Positions 17,749 to 27,673 of a stretch of 64,000 bases of DNA are shown here, piece after piece (the stretch's first letter is position 1; each line of letters starts with the position of its first letter). The notes under the pieces are model-generated. The model worked only from the letters and a program-made list of their open reading frames with translations. It made no database searches and was not told the DNA's origin. The translations under genes and the position numbers were made by a program. This DNA is from Phytoactinopolyspora halotolerans. Its GTDB lineage: Bacteria; Actinomycetota; Actinomycetes; Jiangellales; Jiangellaceae. The stretch spans positions 248,001 to 312,000 of the forward strand of contig NZ_JAAGOA010000002.1 in NCBI RefSeq assembly GCF_010550675.1, in the 5' to 3' direction.

Positions 17749-19116
17749 CTACTTGAGCAGGTCGTTGACCTGTTCGTTGAGCTGGGTCAGTGTGCTCACG
17801 TCCCGGTCGCCGATGTAGATCTCGTCCATCACCGGCGTCATCAGCGACTGGATCGAGCCGTACTGGTCGGTCACTGGGAAGAGGATGGTGTGGTTGTTCT
17901 CCACCAGGTCGGTGAACGGAGATACGTCGATGCCCTTCTCGGCGAACGCCTCGATGGCGGCCTCCGTACCGGCGGGCCTGGCCGGGAAGACGACAGCGGC
18001 CTCGCCGACGATGGTCTGACACTCGTCCGAGCCGAGGAACTCCACCAGCCTGGCGGCCTCCTCTGGGTGCTCCGACTGCGCGCTGATCGAGTCGGCCAGG
18101 CCGTTGTACATCGACACGGGGTGGCCGACCGGACCGGACGGCACCGACGCGATCCCGAGCTCGATCCCCTCCAGGCCGGCGTAGGTGTTGATCATCCAGG
18201 AGCCGTTGGCCGAGATCGCCGCCCGCCCGGAGCCGAGTGCCTGTTGCGGGTTCGGTTCGGTGCCGACCTCCTGGTACGGCGCCATGTACCCCTTGTCGAC
18301 CAGGCTGAACAGCCACGCCAGTGAATCCTGTAGGCGGGGATCGTCGTAGTTGTACTCGTCCCCCCAGACGTCGGCGTTGGTGAACGTCCAGCCGGTAGAT
18401 CCTGCCAGCCAGGACCAGACGGTCTGCCCGTCGGTGCCGCCGGAGCCGTTGGAGGCAAGGCCGTAGGTGGCGACGTTGTCCGGGTCGAAACCCTCTTCGT
18501 CGCCGCGAACGCCGTTCGCGTCGACGGTCAGCCGGGCGATGACGTCCTCGAAGGAGCCACCGTCCCGCGGGTTCCAGTCGAGGTTCGCCAGGTCCTCGGA
18601 GGTCAAGCCCGCCTCCTCCACCATCTCGGTGTTGTAGAACAGCGCGATGGTGTCGAAGTCCTTGGGCGATCCGTACTGCTTGCCGTCGGGTCCGGTCCAG
18701 AGATCCGCCAGCCCCTCCTGGAAGTCGGCGGGGTCGAAGTCACTGGTGGCGTCGAGGGAACCGAGATCGCGGAGCAGACCTCGCTGGACATATTCCGGAT
18801 ACCGGTTCAGATGGTCGGTGAAGACGTCGGGCCCGGCTCCGGCGACGAATGCGGCGGTGAGCTTCGTCCAGTAGTCGTCCCAGCCGTATTGGCTGATCCG
18901 CACGCTCACATCCGAGTTCTCCTCTTCGAAGGCGTCGACGCATCGCTGATACGCGGGAAGCTGGTTGGCGTCCCACAGCCAGTAGTCCAGGGCCACCGTG
19001 CCGTCGCCCACCACAGGGGCGGAGCCGCAGCCGGCCAGGGCCAGCGCGCCGAGCGTCAGCCCTGTGGCCGGGACAAGCCACCGCCGGCGGCCGATCGAGC
19101 GTGGTGCGTGGGTCAT
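17749..19116 (-). CDS. Family 1 sugar-binding lipoprotein of ABC importer
   Basis: 455-residue extracellular binding protein, last gene of the sugar operon. The signal peptide ends in the lipobox LALAGC; the mature part begins with acidic residues and DYWLWDANQLPAYQRCV, and has the family 1 pattern (FVAGAGPDVFTDH, LFYNTEMVEEAGL). Start ATG 19116 has GAGG 8 nt upstream; GTG 19125 is an alternative. It follows the two permease genes by 10 nt. No dedicated ATPase is encoded, so a shared MsiK-type ATPase elsewhere is expected. Confidence 0.9.
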   Translation of the reverse strand: MTHAPRSIGRRRWLVPATGLTLGALALAGCGSAPVVGDGTVALDYWLWDANQLPAYQRCVDAFEEENSDVSVRISQYGWDDYWTKLTAAFVAGAGPDVFTDHLNRYPEYVQRGLLRDLGSLDATSDFDPADFQEGLADLWTGPDGKQYGSPKDFDTIALFYNTEMVEEAGLTSEDLANLDWNPRDGGSFEDVIARLTVDANGVRGDEEGFDPDNVATYGLASNGSGGTDGQTVWSWLAGSTGWTFTNADVWGDEYNYDDPRLQDSLAWLFSLVDKGYMAPYQEVGTEPNPQQALGSGRAAISANGSWMINTYAGLEGIELGIASVPSGPVGHPVSMYNGLADSISAQSEHPEEAARLVEFLGSDECQTIVGEAAVVFPARPAGTEAAIEAFAEKGIDVSPFTDLVENNHTILFPVTDQYGSIQSLMTPVMDEIYIGDRDVSTLTQLNEQVNDLLK

Positions 19117-19126
19117 CGTCGTCACC

Positions 19127-20104
19127 TCACTTGATTCCGCTGAAGCCGATGGAGTTGACGATGCGTCTCGCGAACGCCATGAAGAGGATGATCATGGGTA
19201 GCGCGGCCACCAGCGTGGCCGCCATCAGACCCGCCCAGTCCGGCCCGGTCTGCGGGGCCTGAGACTTGAACGTCCCCAGCGCCACGGTCAGCACCCTGGA
19301 CTCGTCGGTGTAGGAGACCATGAGCGGCCAGAGGTAGTCGTTCCACGCGGTGATGTAGGTGAGGATCGAGATGGTAGCGATCGGTCCGGCGGACATCGGG
19401 ATGATCAGGTTGAAGAAGACCCGGATCTTCCCGGCTCCGTCGATGAGCACCGCCTCCTCGACCTCGGTGGAGATGTTCATGAAGAACTGCCGCAGGAAGA
19501 AGATGGCGAACGGCGTCATGAACAGGCTCGGCAGCATGATCCCGAGTAGCGAGTCGATCAGCCCGAGCTCCCGGACCAGGACGAAGTTCGGTAGCAACGT
19601 GAAGATCATCGGGACCATCAGCGACAGCAGGAACAGGCTGAACACCAGGTCCCGCCCGCGCCAGCGCAGCCGGGAGAAGGCGTAGGCCGCCATCGCCGAG
19701 AAGAACACCTGACAGACCGTGATGCAGGTGGCCACCACGACCGAGTTCATCAGGTAGCGCCAGAAGTCGATGGAGGCGCCGGAGCCGCCCTGGGCGATCG
19801 CCTCCTCGGTCGATTGCAGCCCGAAGACCCGCTCGAAGCCGCCCCAGCTGAAGTCCACCGGGAGCGGCGAGCTCGAGTTCGCGTACAGCGCGTCGTTGCT
19901 GGACAGCGCGGTTCGAAGCATCCAATAGAAGGGGAAGATGGTGATCAGCAGCAGGGCAACGAGGACCACCCACGCGAAGATCCTCCCCGGGGAGAGGCGT
20001 CGGCGGCGCGCCGGTGGCGTGCCGGGCGGGGGCGTGCCGGGTGGGGCCGCGTCGACGGCGGCGGTCTCGGCGTGGTGCTCGGCTGGTGCGGTCGGATTAG
20101 CCAT
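19127..20104 (-). CDS. Sugar ABC importer permease (MalG-like)
   Basis: 325-residue permease with a proline- and alanine-rich cytoplasmic N-terminus and six transmembrane helices. The EAA loop is EEAVLIDGAGKIRVFFNLIIP near residues 218-238. GGAGG lies about 9 nt before ATG 20104. It pairs with the MalF-like permease directly upstream (18 nt gap). Confidence 0.92.
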   Translation of the reverse strand: MANPTAPAEHHAETAAVDAAPPGTPPPGTPPARRRRLSPGRIFAWVVLVALLLITIFPFYWMLRTALSSNDALYANSSSPLPVDFSWGGFERVFGLQSTEEAIAQGGSGASIDFWRYLMNSVVVATCITVCQVFFSAMAAYAFSRLRWRGRDLVFSLFLLSLMVPMIFTLLPNFVLVRELGLIDSLLGIMLPSLFMTPFAIFFLRQFFMNISTEVEEAVLIDGAGKIRVFFNLIIPMSAGPIATISILTYITAWNDYLWPLMVSYTDESRVLTVALGTFKSQAPQTGPDWAGLMAATLVAALPMIILFMAFARRIVNSIGFSGIK

Positions 20105-20122
20105 GAGAACTCACCTCCGTCG

Positions 20123-21055
20123 TCAGTTCAGATCGGTCTGGCCGGCCCGGGTGGCCCGGTATTGCAGGAAGGTCACCGCGATGAGAATGAGCAGGAGTGC
20201 GACGCTCAACGCCGACGCGTAGCCGAAGTCGAACTGGCCGAACGCGTTGTCGTAGATGTAGAGCTGCAGCACGCGGCTGGAGTCCACCGGCCCGCCGTTG
20301 GTGGTGACCGACACGGTGTCGAACACCTGGAACGAGCCGATCACGGAGATGATCAGCACGAGGCCGAGGATGGGGCGGAGCAGCGGCAACGTGATCCGGA
20401 AGAACATCCGCAGCTCGGATGCCCCGTCCACGCGTGCCGCCTCGTACATCGTGTGGGGGATGGTCTGCAGGCCGGCGAAGAGCAGTAGGGCGGTGTAGCC
20501 CATGTGCCGCCACACGTTGATCAGGGCGATGGTCGGTATCACCCAGGTTTCGTCGGTCAGGAACGGGATGCGGTCGGTGCCGAGCCATTCCAGCGCCTGG
20601 TTGCCGATGCCGAGCTGGTAGTCGAGGATCCACAGGAACACCAGCGCCGCGACGACGTTGGAGACCAGGTATGGAGCGAGCACGACCGATCGCAGCACGG
20701 TGGAGTTGCTCAGCCGCTGCATGAGCACGGCGATCACCAGCGCGACGACGGTCTGCACACCGATGTTGATCACGACGTAGAGCAGGGTGACCCGCACGGC
20801 GTTCCAGAAGACGGGGTCGTCGATCATCCGGCGGTAGTTGTCCAGCCCGACGAACTCGGCCGAGGTGAGCAGATCCCAGGAGGTGAAGCTCAACCCGATC
20901 CCGCGCACCAGCGGCCAGAAGTAGAACACCACCAGGCCGATGGTGGCGGGAAGGATGAAGAGCAGGGCGAGACGCGTGTCGTCACGTCGCCGTGGACGCG
21001 TCGCCGGTTGCGATGACGCGCCCCGGGACTTCGGGGTTGTGGGGACGGTGGCCAT
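20123..21055 (-). CDS. Sugar ABC importer permease (MalF-like)
   Basis: 310-residue permease; six helices begin after RRDDTRLALLFILPA. The EAA loop is YEAARVDGASELRMFFRITLP near residue 225. AAGGAGGA lies 6-7 nt before ATG 21055. The gene lies between the dehydrogenase and the MalG-like permease in one operon, all on the minus strand. Confidence 0.92.
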   Translation of the reverse strand: MATVPTTPKSRGASSQPATRPRRRDDTRLALLFILPATIGLVVFYFWPLVRGIGLSFTSWDLLTSAEFVGLDNYRRMIDDPVFWNAVRVTLLYVVINIGVQTVVALVIAVLMQRLSNSTVLRSVVLAPYLVSNVVAALVFLWILDYQLGIGNQALEWLGTDRIPFLTDETWVIPTIALINVWRHMGYTALLLFAGLQTIPHTMYEAARVDGASELRMFFRITLPLLRPILGLVLIISVIGSFQVFDTVSVTTNGGPVDSSRVLQLYIYDNAFGQFDFGYASALSVALLLILIAVTFLQYRATRAGQTDLN

Positions 21056-21122
21056 GGTCGTTCCTCCTTGTGCGCCCTTGCAGGGAGGGGGGACAGGTGG
21101 GATACCAGGTGCCGGCGCCGGC

Positions 21123-22376
21123 TCAGTCCTCCGGGCCGACGCCGAAGTCGGGGATCGACATGCGCTCTCCGCCGGCCAGTGCGGAGGCGTGGGCGACGAT
21201 GCCGGGTGCGGTGAACATCGCCGAGCGCCAGGCGTTCACGGGCGGGTGCTCGCCGGTGACGACGGCGCGGACGAAGTCGTCGGCGAGGAAGTGGTGCGAG
21301 CCCTCGTGCCCGTTGGGTGCGTCGGCGTAGACGCCGGGCAGCCGCGATCGATCGTGTACGGGGGCGGAGCCCGACGTGAACGCCTCCCGTAGTGCGGGAT
21401 CCACGTCGGCGAGGTCGTCATCCGCGGCGTCCCGTGCAGGACGGCGGACCGGAACGAACTCGGCGGAGACGTCTCGGGACTCGCTCTTGTCGTGCCAGAC
21501 ACTCTGGTGGGCGAGCTGTTCGAAGCTGGCCTCGGTGCCGAAGAAGCGGAACCGTGACTCGCGGATGTGTGACGGATAACCGACGCGGCGCATCTCGTTG
21601 GTCCGCATCGCCCCGCCGTCGGAGAGCTCGAACAGCGCCGTGGCATTGGAGAAGCTGTTGTTGAACATGCTGACGTCGCGGTCGAAGACGCCGTCGCCGC
21701 GTTGGTCCTCCACTCCCAGACAGCTCACGCTGACGGCCCTGGCCGGAACGGCGCCGAGGACGCCGCCGACGGCGTGGGTCGGGTAGAGCATCGGCGGGTA
21801 GCTGGCGGTGGCCTTCCAGTTCTCTCCGCCGCTGTACTGATACGCGGCGTAGAAGCCGAGGTCCATGTCGTGCACGTAGTCGCCTTCGGAGTAGAAGACC
21901 TGACCGAGGGCGCCTTCGCGGATCTTCTGCCGGATGAAGACGGTCGCCGGGTTGTAGTAGCTCGTCTCGCCCATCATGTAGATCAGGCCGGTGCGTTCGA
22001 CGGCGGAGATGATCGCCTCGATGTCGGTGAGCTCGGTCGCCATCGGGACGGCGGAATAGACATGTTTGCCGGCCTCGAGCGCGGCGAGCACGAGCGGAGC
22101 GTGGGTCCAGCGCTGGGTGAAGATGGCGACGGCGTCGATGTCGGAACTGAGCATCTCCTCGAAGCTGCCGATGGTGGTGGCGGTCTCGTAGCGCTCGGCC
22201 AGCCGCTCGGCGCGTTCCGGCTTCAGGTCGGTGATCTGGATCCGGCTGACGTTCGGATGCAGATCCCATAGCGTGGCGAAGCTCTTCGAGAACTGACCCG
22301 CACCGACGATGCCGACACTGAACGAACCGGCATCCGGATCGAGGGGGGCCTTGGGCTCGAGCGGGAGTGCGTACAT
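21123..22376 (-). CDS. Gfo/Idh/MocA-family NAD(P)-dependent sugar dehydrogenase
   Basis: 417-residue oxidoreductase and first gene of the sugar operon. The Rossmann dinucleotide motif is GIVGAGQFS (near residues 22-30); the catalytic Lys/Pro segment of the family is AGKHVYSAVPMA (near 100), where the usual EKP is altered to SAVP, so the canonical catalytic Lys of the EKP motif is not evident. ATG 22376 has GGAAGGAAC just upstream and matches the homologous start. Members oxidise inositols or sugars; the importer downstream presumably delivers the substrate. Confidence 0.87.
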   Translation of the reverse strand: MYALPLEPKAPLDPDAGSFSVGIVGAGQFSKSFATLWDLHPNVSRIQITDLKPERAERLAERYETATTIGSFEEMLSSDIDAVAIFTQRWTHAPLVLAALEAGKHVYSAVPMATELTDIEAIISAVERTGLIYMMGETSYYNPATVFIRQKIREGALGQVFYSEGDYVHDMDLGFYAAYQYSGGENWKATASYPPMLYPTHAVGGVLGAVPARAVSVSCLGVEDQRGDGVFDRDVSMFNNSFSNATALFELSDGGAMRTNEMRRVGYPSHIRESRFRFFGTEASFEQLAHQSVWHDKSESRDVSAEFVPVRRPARDAADDDLADVDPALREAFTSGSAPVHDRSRLPGVYADAPNGHEGSHHFLADDFVRAVVTGEHPPVNAWRSAMFTAPGIVAHASALAGGERMSIPDFGVGPED

Positions 22377-22909
22377 CTGTTCCTTCCCATCCAATGGAGC
22401 GGCGTCCTTTTGTTTAGTTAAGCAATTATCCGTGTCACGGCCGCCGCGTTGTCGTGTAGACGCGCCGGTGCTGATCATCATGACGACGCTGGGTCACGGT
22501 GCTTCTGTGTTGGCGGAGACGCCCTGGACAAGGGCGTGCAACTAGGACGTCGGGGCTGGTCTCGCGCTGTGCGGCGATAGTGCTCTCGTGGTCTTCGGGG
22601 TGTCTCGACGCCGCGCTGCACGGCACCACAGTGCGGGCTATTCGTTCATTCTGTCAAGTAACTCAACAGAGGAATTTGCTTACTGTCGCGCCGGACCTTG
22701 CCGCCTGAGTCGATGGGCCGCCGTGTCGGCAAGGCGTGCGGACGCCACGACGCCGCCTGATCTGCGGATCCACCGGGCGAGAACGCGGCGGCCCGACCGC
22801 GGTTGCGGTGACGTCGGTGTGCTGGATGCCGATAACAAGGTGATTGCGTCATGGCCGCGGAGGACGGATCTTACTTACTCGTGGCACACGAGCGGCGCAG
22901 GACATGCGA
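22377..22909. other. Non-coding gap upstream of the sugar operon
   Basis: No convincing gene in about 530 bp. The only distinctive sequence is an AT-rich box at 22407-22429 (containing GTTTAGTTAAGCAATTA) just upstream of the dehydrogenase ribosome site, unusual for this GC-rich DNA and a plausible regulator or RNA polymerase site. Open frames here show no family signature. Confidence 0.4.
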
Positions 22910-22942
22910 AAGGCGGGTTCCTCGCGATGAGAAACCCGCCTT
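22910..22942 (-). terminator. Hairpin downstream of tRNA-Pro
   Basis: Perfect 10-bp stem AAGGCGGGTT (22910-22919) with AACCCGCCTT (22933-22942), 13-nt loop, ending 8 nt past the 3' end of tRNA-Pro on the minus strand. Reads as its intrinsic terminator. Confidence 0.75.
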
Positions 22943-22950
22943 GAACTATG

Positions 22951-23024
<74 letters not shown>

Positions 23025-23077
23025 TAACCGCAGTCAGCATAGCCGAGACAGGGCCGATTTCTAAAATCGGATTCGCC

Positions 23078-23992
23078 TCAGCCGGCCGTCAGCGTGAGCA
23101 AGGTCGCCTCCGGCGGGCAGGCGAACCGCACCGGTGCGTAGGGCGAGGTGCCGAGGCCCGCCGAGACATGCAGCCAGGAGGCGTCCGGGCCGCCGTGGGC
23201 GGGGTGCTGGGAGACACCCTTGACCCGTGCGGTGTCGAGATCGCAGTTGGTCACCAGCGCGCCGTAGCCGGGTACGCAGAGCTGTCCGCCGTGGGTATGC
23301 CCGGCCAGCAACAGCCGGTACCCATCCGTCGCCATCGCATCGAGCACGCGCAGGTACGGCGCATGCGCCACGCCGATGGCGAGATCGGCGTCCTTTTCGG
23401 CTGGACCGGCGGGGTAACGGTCGCGGTTCAGGTGCGGATCGTCGACGCCGACGAACGCCAGTAGACGGTCGTCCACGGTCAGCTTCTGATGCGTGTTCGT
23501 CAGGTCTACCCAACCGGATGCGGTCATGCCGTCGCGAAGGTCTCGCCACGGCAGGTCGGGTGCTTCCACGCGAGCGGGCCCCTTGGTGGGTAGCAGGTAC
23601 GACAGGGGATTCTTCGGCCGCGGGCTGTAGTAGTCGTTGGAGCCGAAGACGAACACGCCGGGTATCGACAGCAGCGGTTCGAAGGCGTGCAGGGCTGCCG
23701 GTACGGCGTCGCGGTGAGCGATGTTGTCCCCGGTGTTCACGATCAGATCGGGGGAGAGCGCTGCCAGGCTCCGCACCCATTCGATCTTGCGGTTCTGCCG
23801 TGGCGTGAGGTGCAGGTCGGATAGGTGCAGGATCCGCAGCGGCCTGCTGCCGGGCGCCAGCACCGGGACGTCGAAACGCCGGAGGCGGTACGAGCGAACC
23901 TCGTATCCGGCCGCGTATGCCAGACCGCCCGTGGCGAGCCCAGCGAGGCCGATCATCGTCTTCTTCGCAACCACCCGCCAAGGTTGCCACAC
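23078..23992 (-). CDS. Calcineurin-like metallophosphoesterase
   Basis: About 304 residues, membrane-anchored by one N-terminal helix (LAGLATGGLAYAAGYEV). The metal-binding motifs run in order: SDLHLT, NTGDN, GSNDYYSP (in place of the common GNHD), AHAP and AGHTHGGQ. In mycobacteria a homologue lies next to ponA2 (Rv3683); here the catabolic island separates it from the PBP/WhiB genes. The GTG at 23992 is the longest start; an ATG 12 codons later is also possible. The substrate is unknown. Confidence 0.87.
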   Translation of the reverse strand: MWQPWRVVAKKTMIGLAGLATGGLAYAAGYEVRSYRLRRFDVPVLAPGSRPLRILHLSDLHLTPRQNRKIEWVRSLAALSPDLIVNTGDNIAHRDAVPAALHAFEPLLSIPGVFVFGSNDYYSPRPKNPLSYLLPTKGPARVEAPDLPWRDLRDGMTASGWVDLTNTHQKLTVDDRLLAFVGVDDPHLNRDRYPAGPAEKDADLAIGVAHAPYLRVLDAMATDGYRLLLAGHTHGGQLCVPGYGALVTNCDLDTARVKGVSQHPAHGGPDASWLHVSAGLGTSPYAPVRFACPPEATLLTLTAG

Positions 23993-24124
23993 CCATGCCT
24001 GCCGGCGCTCGCGGGACCGCCGGCCGGGTGAAGGTTCGAATCCAGCCGGGGCCGGCTTCCGTGCACCGCGCCTGTCCGCTCACGGATGCGACGGCAGGCG
24101 TCTTCGGAGGGCAGACTATGCACC

Positions 24125-24580
24125 ATGGCCTCTTTGAAAGATCGAATCAAGGGTGATCTCACCGAAGCGATGCGGGCACGCGACGACGTGCGCAAGGGCG
24201 CACTGCGGATGGTCCTGTCCGCGATCGGCACCGCCGAGGTGGCCGGCGAGTCCGCGAAGGAGCTGTCGGAGGAGGAAACGATCACGGTGCTGACCCGAGA
24301 AGTGAAGCGGCGACGGGAGGCTGCCGAGGCCTTCCGTTCCGGTGGTCGTACCGACAGCGCCGAGCGCGAAGACGCCGAAGCGGCGATCATCGAGGAGTAC
24401 CTGCCGGCGCAGCTTTCCGAGCAGGAGCTCGCCGAACTGGTCGACGCCGCCGTGACGGAGGTCGGTGCGGAATCGCCACGCGACATGGGGAAAGTGATGA
24501 AGGCGCTGCAGCCGAAAGTGGCAGGGCGCGCCGAGGGCCGCGTCGTCGCCGACGCCGTGAAAGCCCGTCTGGCTTCCTGA
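24125..24580 (+). CDS. yqeY: GatB/YqeY domain protein
   Basis: 152-residue soluble protein. The YqeY signature is present: SLKDRIKGDLTEAMRARDDVRKGALRMVL at the N-terminus (first part MASLKDRIKGDLTEAM), EEYLPAQLSEQEL near residue 97 and DMGKVMKAL near 123. It resembles the tail domain of amidotransferase subunit GatB, which binds tRNA. It is divergent from the metallophosphoesterase, an arrangement conserved in actinobacteria. Confidence 0.92.
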   Translation: MASLKDRIKGDLTEAMRARDDVRKGALRMVLSAIGTAEVAGESAKELSEEETITVLTREVKRRREAAEAFRSGGRTDSAEREDAEAAIIEEYLPAQLSEQELAELVDAAVTEVGAESPRDMGKVMKALQPKVAGRAEGRVVADAVKARLAS

Positions 24581-24587
24581 CATCACA

Positions 24588-24633
24588 ACGTCCTGCAGAC
24601 CGCGGGCCATCGGCCACACGGTCTGCAGGACGT
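24588..24633. terminator. Bidirectional terminator between yqeY and asd
   Basis: Perfect 15-bp stem (24588-24602 with 24619-24633) with a 16-nt loop, centred between two convergent genes. Stem begins ACGTCCTGCAGACCG. Confidence 0.85.
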
Positions 24634-24646
24634 CGCGGTGTGGCGT

Positions 24647-25705
24647 CTAGAGTTCGGCGGCGACCAGCTCGGCGATCTGCGCGGTGTTCAACGCCGCTCC
24701 CTTGCGGAGGTTGTCGCCGCAGACGAACAGCTCGAGCGACTGCGGATCGTCCAGGGAGCGCCGGACCCGGCCGACCCAGGTGGGATCCGTGCCGACGACG
24801 TCTGCCGGGGTGGGGAACTCGCCCCGAGCCGGATCGTCGTACAGGACCACACCGGGTGCGTCACGCAAGATCTCCCAAGCGACATCCGCGGTGACCTCAC
24901 GCTCGAACGTGGCATGCATGGCCACCGAATGGGTGGTGACCACGGGCACCCGTACACATGTCGCCGAGACGGCAAGGTTCGGCAGCTCGAGGATCTTCCG
25001 CGACTCGTTGCGGATCTTGAGCTCTTCGGAGTTCCAGCCGTCATCCTTGAGCGACCCGGCCCATGGAACGACATTCATGGCCAACGGTGCCGGGAACGGC
25101 CCCAGGTCATCTCCGACGACGCGACGCACATCGCCCGGCTGCGAGCCGATGTCCCGGTTGCCGGCGACCTTGCTTAGCTGGTCATGCAGGGTGTCGATGC
25201 CGCTCTGGCCCGCGCCGGAAGCTGCCTGGTACGACGCCGCGAACAGGCGCGTGAGTTCCAGCTCCGCGTGGAGCGCGCCAAGCACGACGATCATGGACAG
25301 GGTCGTGCAGTTCGGGTTGGCGATGATGCCCTTCGGGCGGTTCCGTGCCGCTCGGGCATTGACCTCGGGCACCACCAGCGGCACGTCGGGGTCCATCCGG
25401 AACGACCCCGAATTGTCGACGGCGACGGCGCCACGCTCGGCGGCGATCGGCGCCCACTCGGCGGATACCTCGTCGGGGACGTCGAACATCGCGACGTCGA
25501 CCCCGTCGAACACCTCCGGCGTCAGCGCCTGGACCTCGATCTCTTCCCCGCGCACGGGGAGCTTGCGTCCGGCGGAACGGGCGGACGCGACCAGGCGGAT
25601 CTCACCCCAGACGTTCTGCCGGGTGGAGAGGATCTGCCGCATGACCGTGCCGACCGCCCCGGTGGCTCCGACGATGGCCAGCGAGGGGAGGTCTCTGTCT
25701 GTCAT
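24647..25705 (-). CDS. asd: Aspartate-semialdehyde dehydrogenase
   Basis: 352-residue enzyme converting aspartyl phosphate to aspartate semialdehyde with NADPH, for lysine, methionine, threonine and diaminopimelate synthesis. The N-terminal NADP loop is [11 protein letters not shown], the catalytic Cys is in NPNCTT (near residue 132) and [10 protein letters not shown] follows. The start overlaps the lysC stop by 4 bp, forming the classical lysC-asd operon. Confidence 0.95.
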   Translation of the reverse strand: MTDRDLPSLAIVGATGAVGTVMRQILSTRQNVWGEIRLVASARSAGRKLPVRGEEIEVQALTPEVFDGVDVAMFDVPDEVSAEWAPIAAERGAVAVDNSGSFRMDPDVPLVVPEVNARAARNRPKGIIANPNCTTLSMIVVLGALHAELELTRLFAASYQAASGAGQSGIDTLHDQLSKVAGNRDIGSQPGDVRRVVGDDLGPFPAPLAMNVVPWAGSLKDDGWNSEELKIRNESRKILELPNLAVSATCVRVPVVTTHSVAMHATFEREVTADVAWEILRDAPGVVLYDDPARGEFPTPADVVGTDPTWVGRVRRSLDDPQSLELFVCGDNLRKGAALNTAQIAELVAAEL

Positions 25706-26979
25706 CGGCCTGTCCCTCCGTAGACGACTGCCTCGACCTCCTCGGCGTCGAGGTCGAAGGCACGGTGCAGTGCTCCTACAGCAGTGTCCACATCCTCGCC
25801 ACGTACGACAACAGAAATGCGGATTTCGGATGTAGAGATCATCTCGATGTTCACGCCGGCCTCCGCCAACGCGCCGAAGAACTTCGCGCTGACGCCGGGG
25901 TGACTGCGCATGCCCGCGCCGATCAGCGACACCTTGCCGATGCCGTCGTCGTAGCGGAGTGCTTCAAAGCCCACGGCGGTCTGGACGGCGGTGAGTGCCT
26001 CCATACCGGCCGGGCCGTCGGTGGCGGGCAGGGTGAACGAGATGTCGGTGCGGTTCGTGTCGGCCGCCGAGACGTTCTGCACGATCATGTCGATGTTGAC
26101 GCCGGCGTCGGCGATCGCATGGAAGATCGTGGCGGCCTCGCCGACCTTGTCGGGCACGCCCACCACGGTGATCTTCGCCTCGCTGCGGTCGTGCGCGACC
26201 CCGGAGATGATCGGGTGCTCCATGTCGGTCTGGTCACTTCCTTTGGACTCGTCAGACACCCACGTGCCGTCCAGCGTGGAGAAGCTGGAGCGGACGTGGA
26301 TGGGAATGCCGTAGCGGCGCGCGTACTCGACACAGCGTAGGTGCAGGATCTTCGAGCCGCACGCCGCCATCTCGAGCGTTTCCTCGTAGCTGATCCGAGG
26401 GATCCGGCGGGCGGCCGGCACGATCCGGGGATCTGCCGTGAAGATGCCGTCGACGTCGCTGAAGATCTCGCAGACGTCTGCGCCGAGCGCGGCGGCGAGC
26501 GCTACGGCCGTGGTGTCCGAACCGCCCCGGCCGAGCGTCGTGATGTCCTTGCTGTCCTGGCTGACGCCCTGGAACCCGGCGACGATCGCGATCGCGCCAT
26601 CGTCGAGCGCCTGGCGGATCCGGCTCGGCGTGACGTCGATGATCCGTGCCTTGCCGTGCATCGAATCGGTGATGACCCCGGCCTGGCTCCCGGTGAACGA
26701 CAGCGCCTCGTGACCGAGGTCGCTGATGGCCATAGCCACAACGGCCATGGAGATCCGCTCACCGGCGGTCAACAGCATGTCGAGTTCCCGACCGGATGGA
26801 ACCGGAGAGACCTCTTTGGCTAGGTCAAGCAGCTCATCCGTCGTGTCTCCCATCGCGGAGACAACCACCACGACTTCATGACCGGCCTTCTTGGTATCGA
26901 CGATGCGTCGTGCCACTCGTTTGATAGCCGCGGCATCGGAGACGGAAGATCCGCCGTACTTCTGGACGACCAGGCCCAC
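25702..26979 (-). CDS. lysC: Aspartate kinase (alpha subunit; internal start for beta)
   Basis: 425-residue aspartokinase. KYGGSSV at the N-terminus is the kinase motif, and [14 protein letters not shown] is the substrate/ATP loop. Two ACT domains (about 265-420) bind lysine/threonine for feedback inhibition. GTG 26979 is chosen because AAGGAG lies 6 nt upstream; the longer frame is a shadow of other sequence. An internal ATG at 26223 (residue 253), preceded by AAAGGAAG, would yield the separate beta subunit known from Corynebacterium and Bacillus. Confidence 0.95.
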   Translation of the reverse strand: MGLVVQKYGGSSVSDAAAIKRVARRIVDTKKAGHEVVVVVSAMGDTTDELLDLAKEVSPVPSGRELDMLLTAGERISMAVVAMAISDLGHEALSFTGSQAGVITDSMHGKARIIDVTPSRIRQALDDGAIAIVAGFQGVSQDSKDITTLGRGGSDTTAVALAAALGADVCEIFSDVDGIFTADPRIVPAARRIPRISYEETLEMAACGSKILHLRCVEYARRYGIPIHVRSSFSTLDGTWVSDESKGSDQTDMEHPIISGVAHDRSEAKITVVGVPDKVGEAATIFHAIADAGVNIDMIVQNVSAADTNRTDISFTLPATDGPAGMEALTAVQTAVGFEALRYDDGIGKVSLIGAGMRSHPGVSAKFFGALAEAGVNIEMISTSEIRISVVVRGEDVDTAVGALHRAFDLDAEEVEAVVYGGTGR

Positions 26980-27073
26980 GGCGTACTCCTTGTGTAAGCG
27001 TGTCTCGTGCCCTGGCAGTCTATGCGAGGCGTGGCCGTGACCGGCAGTTGTCCAGATTGCGGAACAATGTGAC

Positions 27074-27673
27074 TCAGGTGTCGACCTCGGCGAGCAGCGA
27101 CCGCTCCTCCGCGTGGCTGGCATCGTTCCGTTCGCGATCGAGGCGCGTGTGCGCGATGAGCGAATGCAGCGCGCGGAGCACGGCGCCGCAGCTGGAACCC
27201 CAGGACGACAAATACGAGAACTGCCACCACCACAGCGCCTCGATCGTCCGCCCATCGCGGTAATGCGACAGCCCATGCAGCAAATCGGCCACGATGCTGG
27301 CGAGATCGTCCGAGATCCGGAACCCGATGACCCCACGGTCCGGCTCGAGCGGATCGACGACCTCGACGTAGGCATCGATCGGATCCAACAGCTTGGCGAG
27401 GCGCTCACGCAGCTCGTCGACGTCCGCGTCCGGGCCTGTGTCGGGTTCGAAACGGTCCTCCGGCACGACGTCGCTGATGGCTCCGAGCCGGCCGCCGGCC
27501 AGCGAGAGCTGGCTGACCTCCAACAGCAGCAGCGACAGCGTGCTGGCCGGATCATCGCCGCGAGCGATCTCCTTGGTCGCCAGCAGGAAACTCTCGATCT
27601 GATCCGCGATCTCCGCGGCGAATTCGGTGTACTCCTCGGAAGCAGTACGTGTGGTGGTCGTGTCGTCAGACAT
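27074..27673 (-). CDS. DUF5063 domain protein
   Basis: 199-residue acidic soluble protein of unknown function. The DUF5063 pattern is visible in [19 protein letters not shown] near the N-terminus and in the C-terminal tryptophan-rich [15 protein letters not shown]. It overlaps the 3' end of recR by 8 bp, and this recR-DUF5063-lysC order is recurrent in actinobacteria. No catalytic motif is recognisable. Confidence 0.85.
   Translation of the reverse strand: MSDDTTTTRTASEEYTEFAAEIADQIESFLLATKEIARGDDPASTLSLLLLEVSQLSLAGGRLGAISDVVPEDRFEPDTGPDADVDELRERLAKLLDPIDAYVEVVDPLEPDRGVIGFRISDDLASIVADLLHGLSHYRDGRTIEALWWWQFSYLSSWGSSCGAVLRALHSLIAHTRLDRERNDASHAEERSLLAEVDT

Noticed and set aside
22588-22944. Possible 118-codon gene upstream of tRNA-Pro
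   Set aside because: No ribosome site or family, and it runs into the tRNA terminator hairpin.
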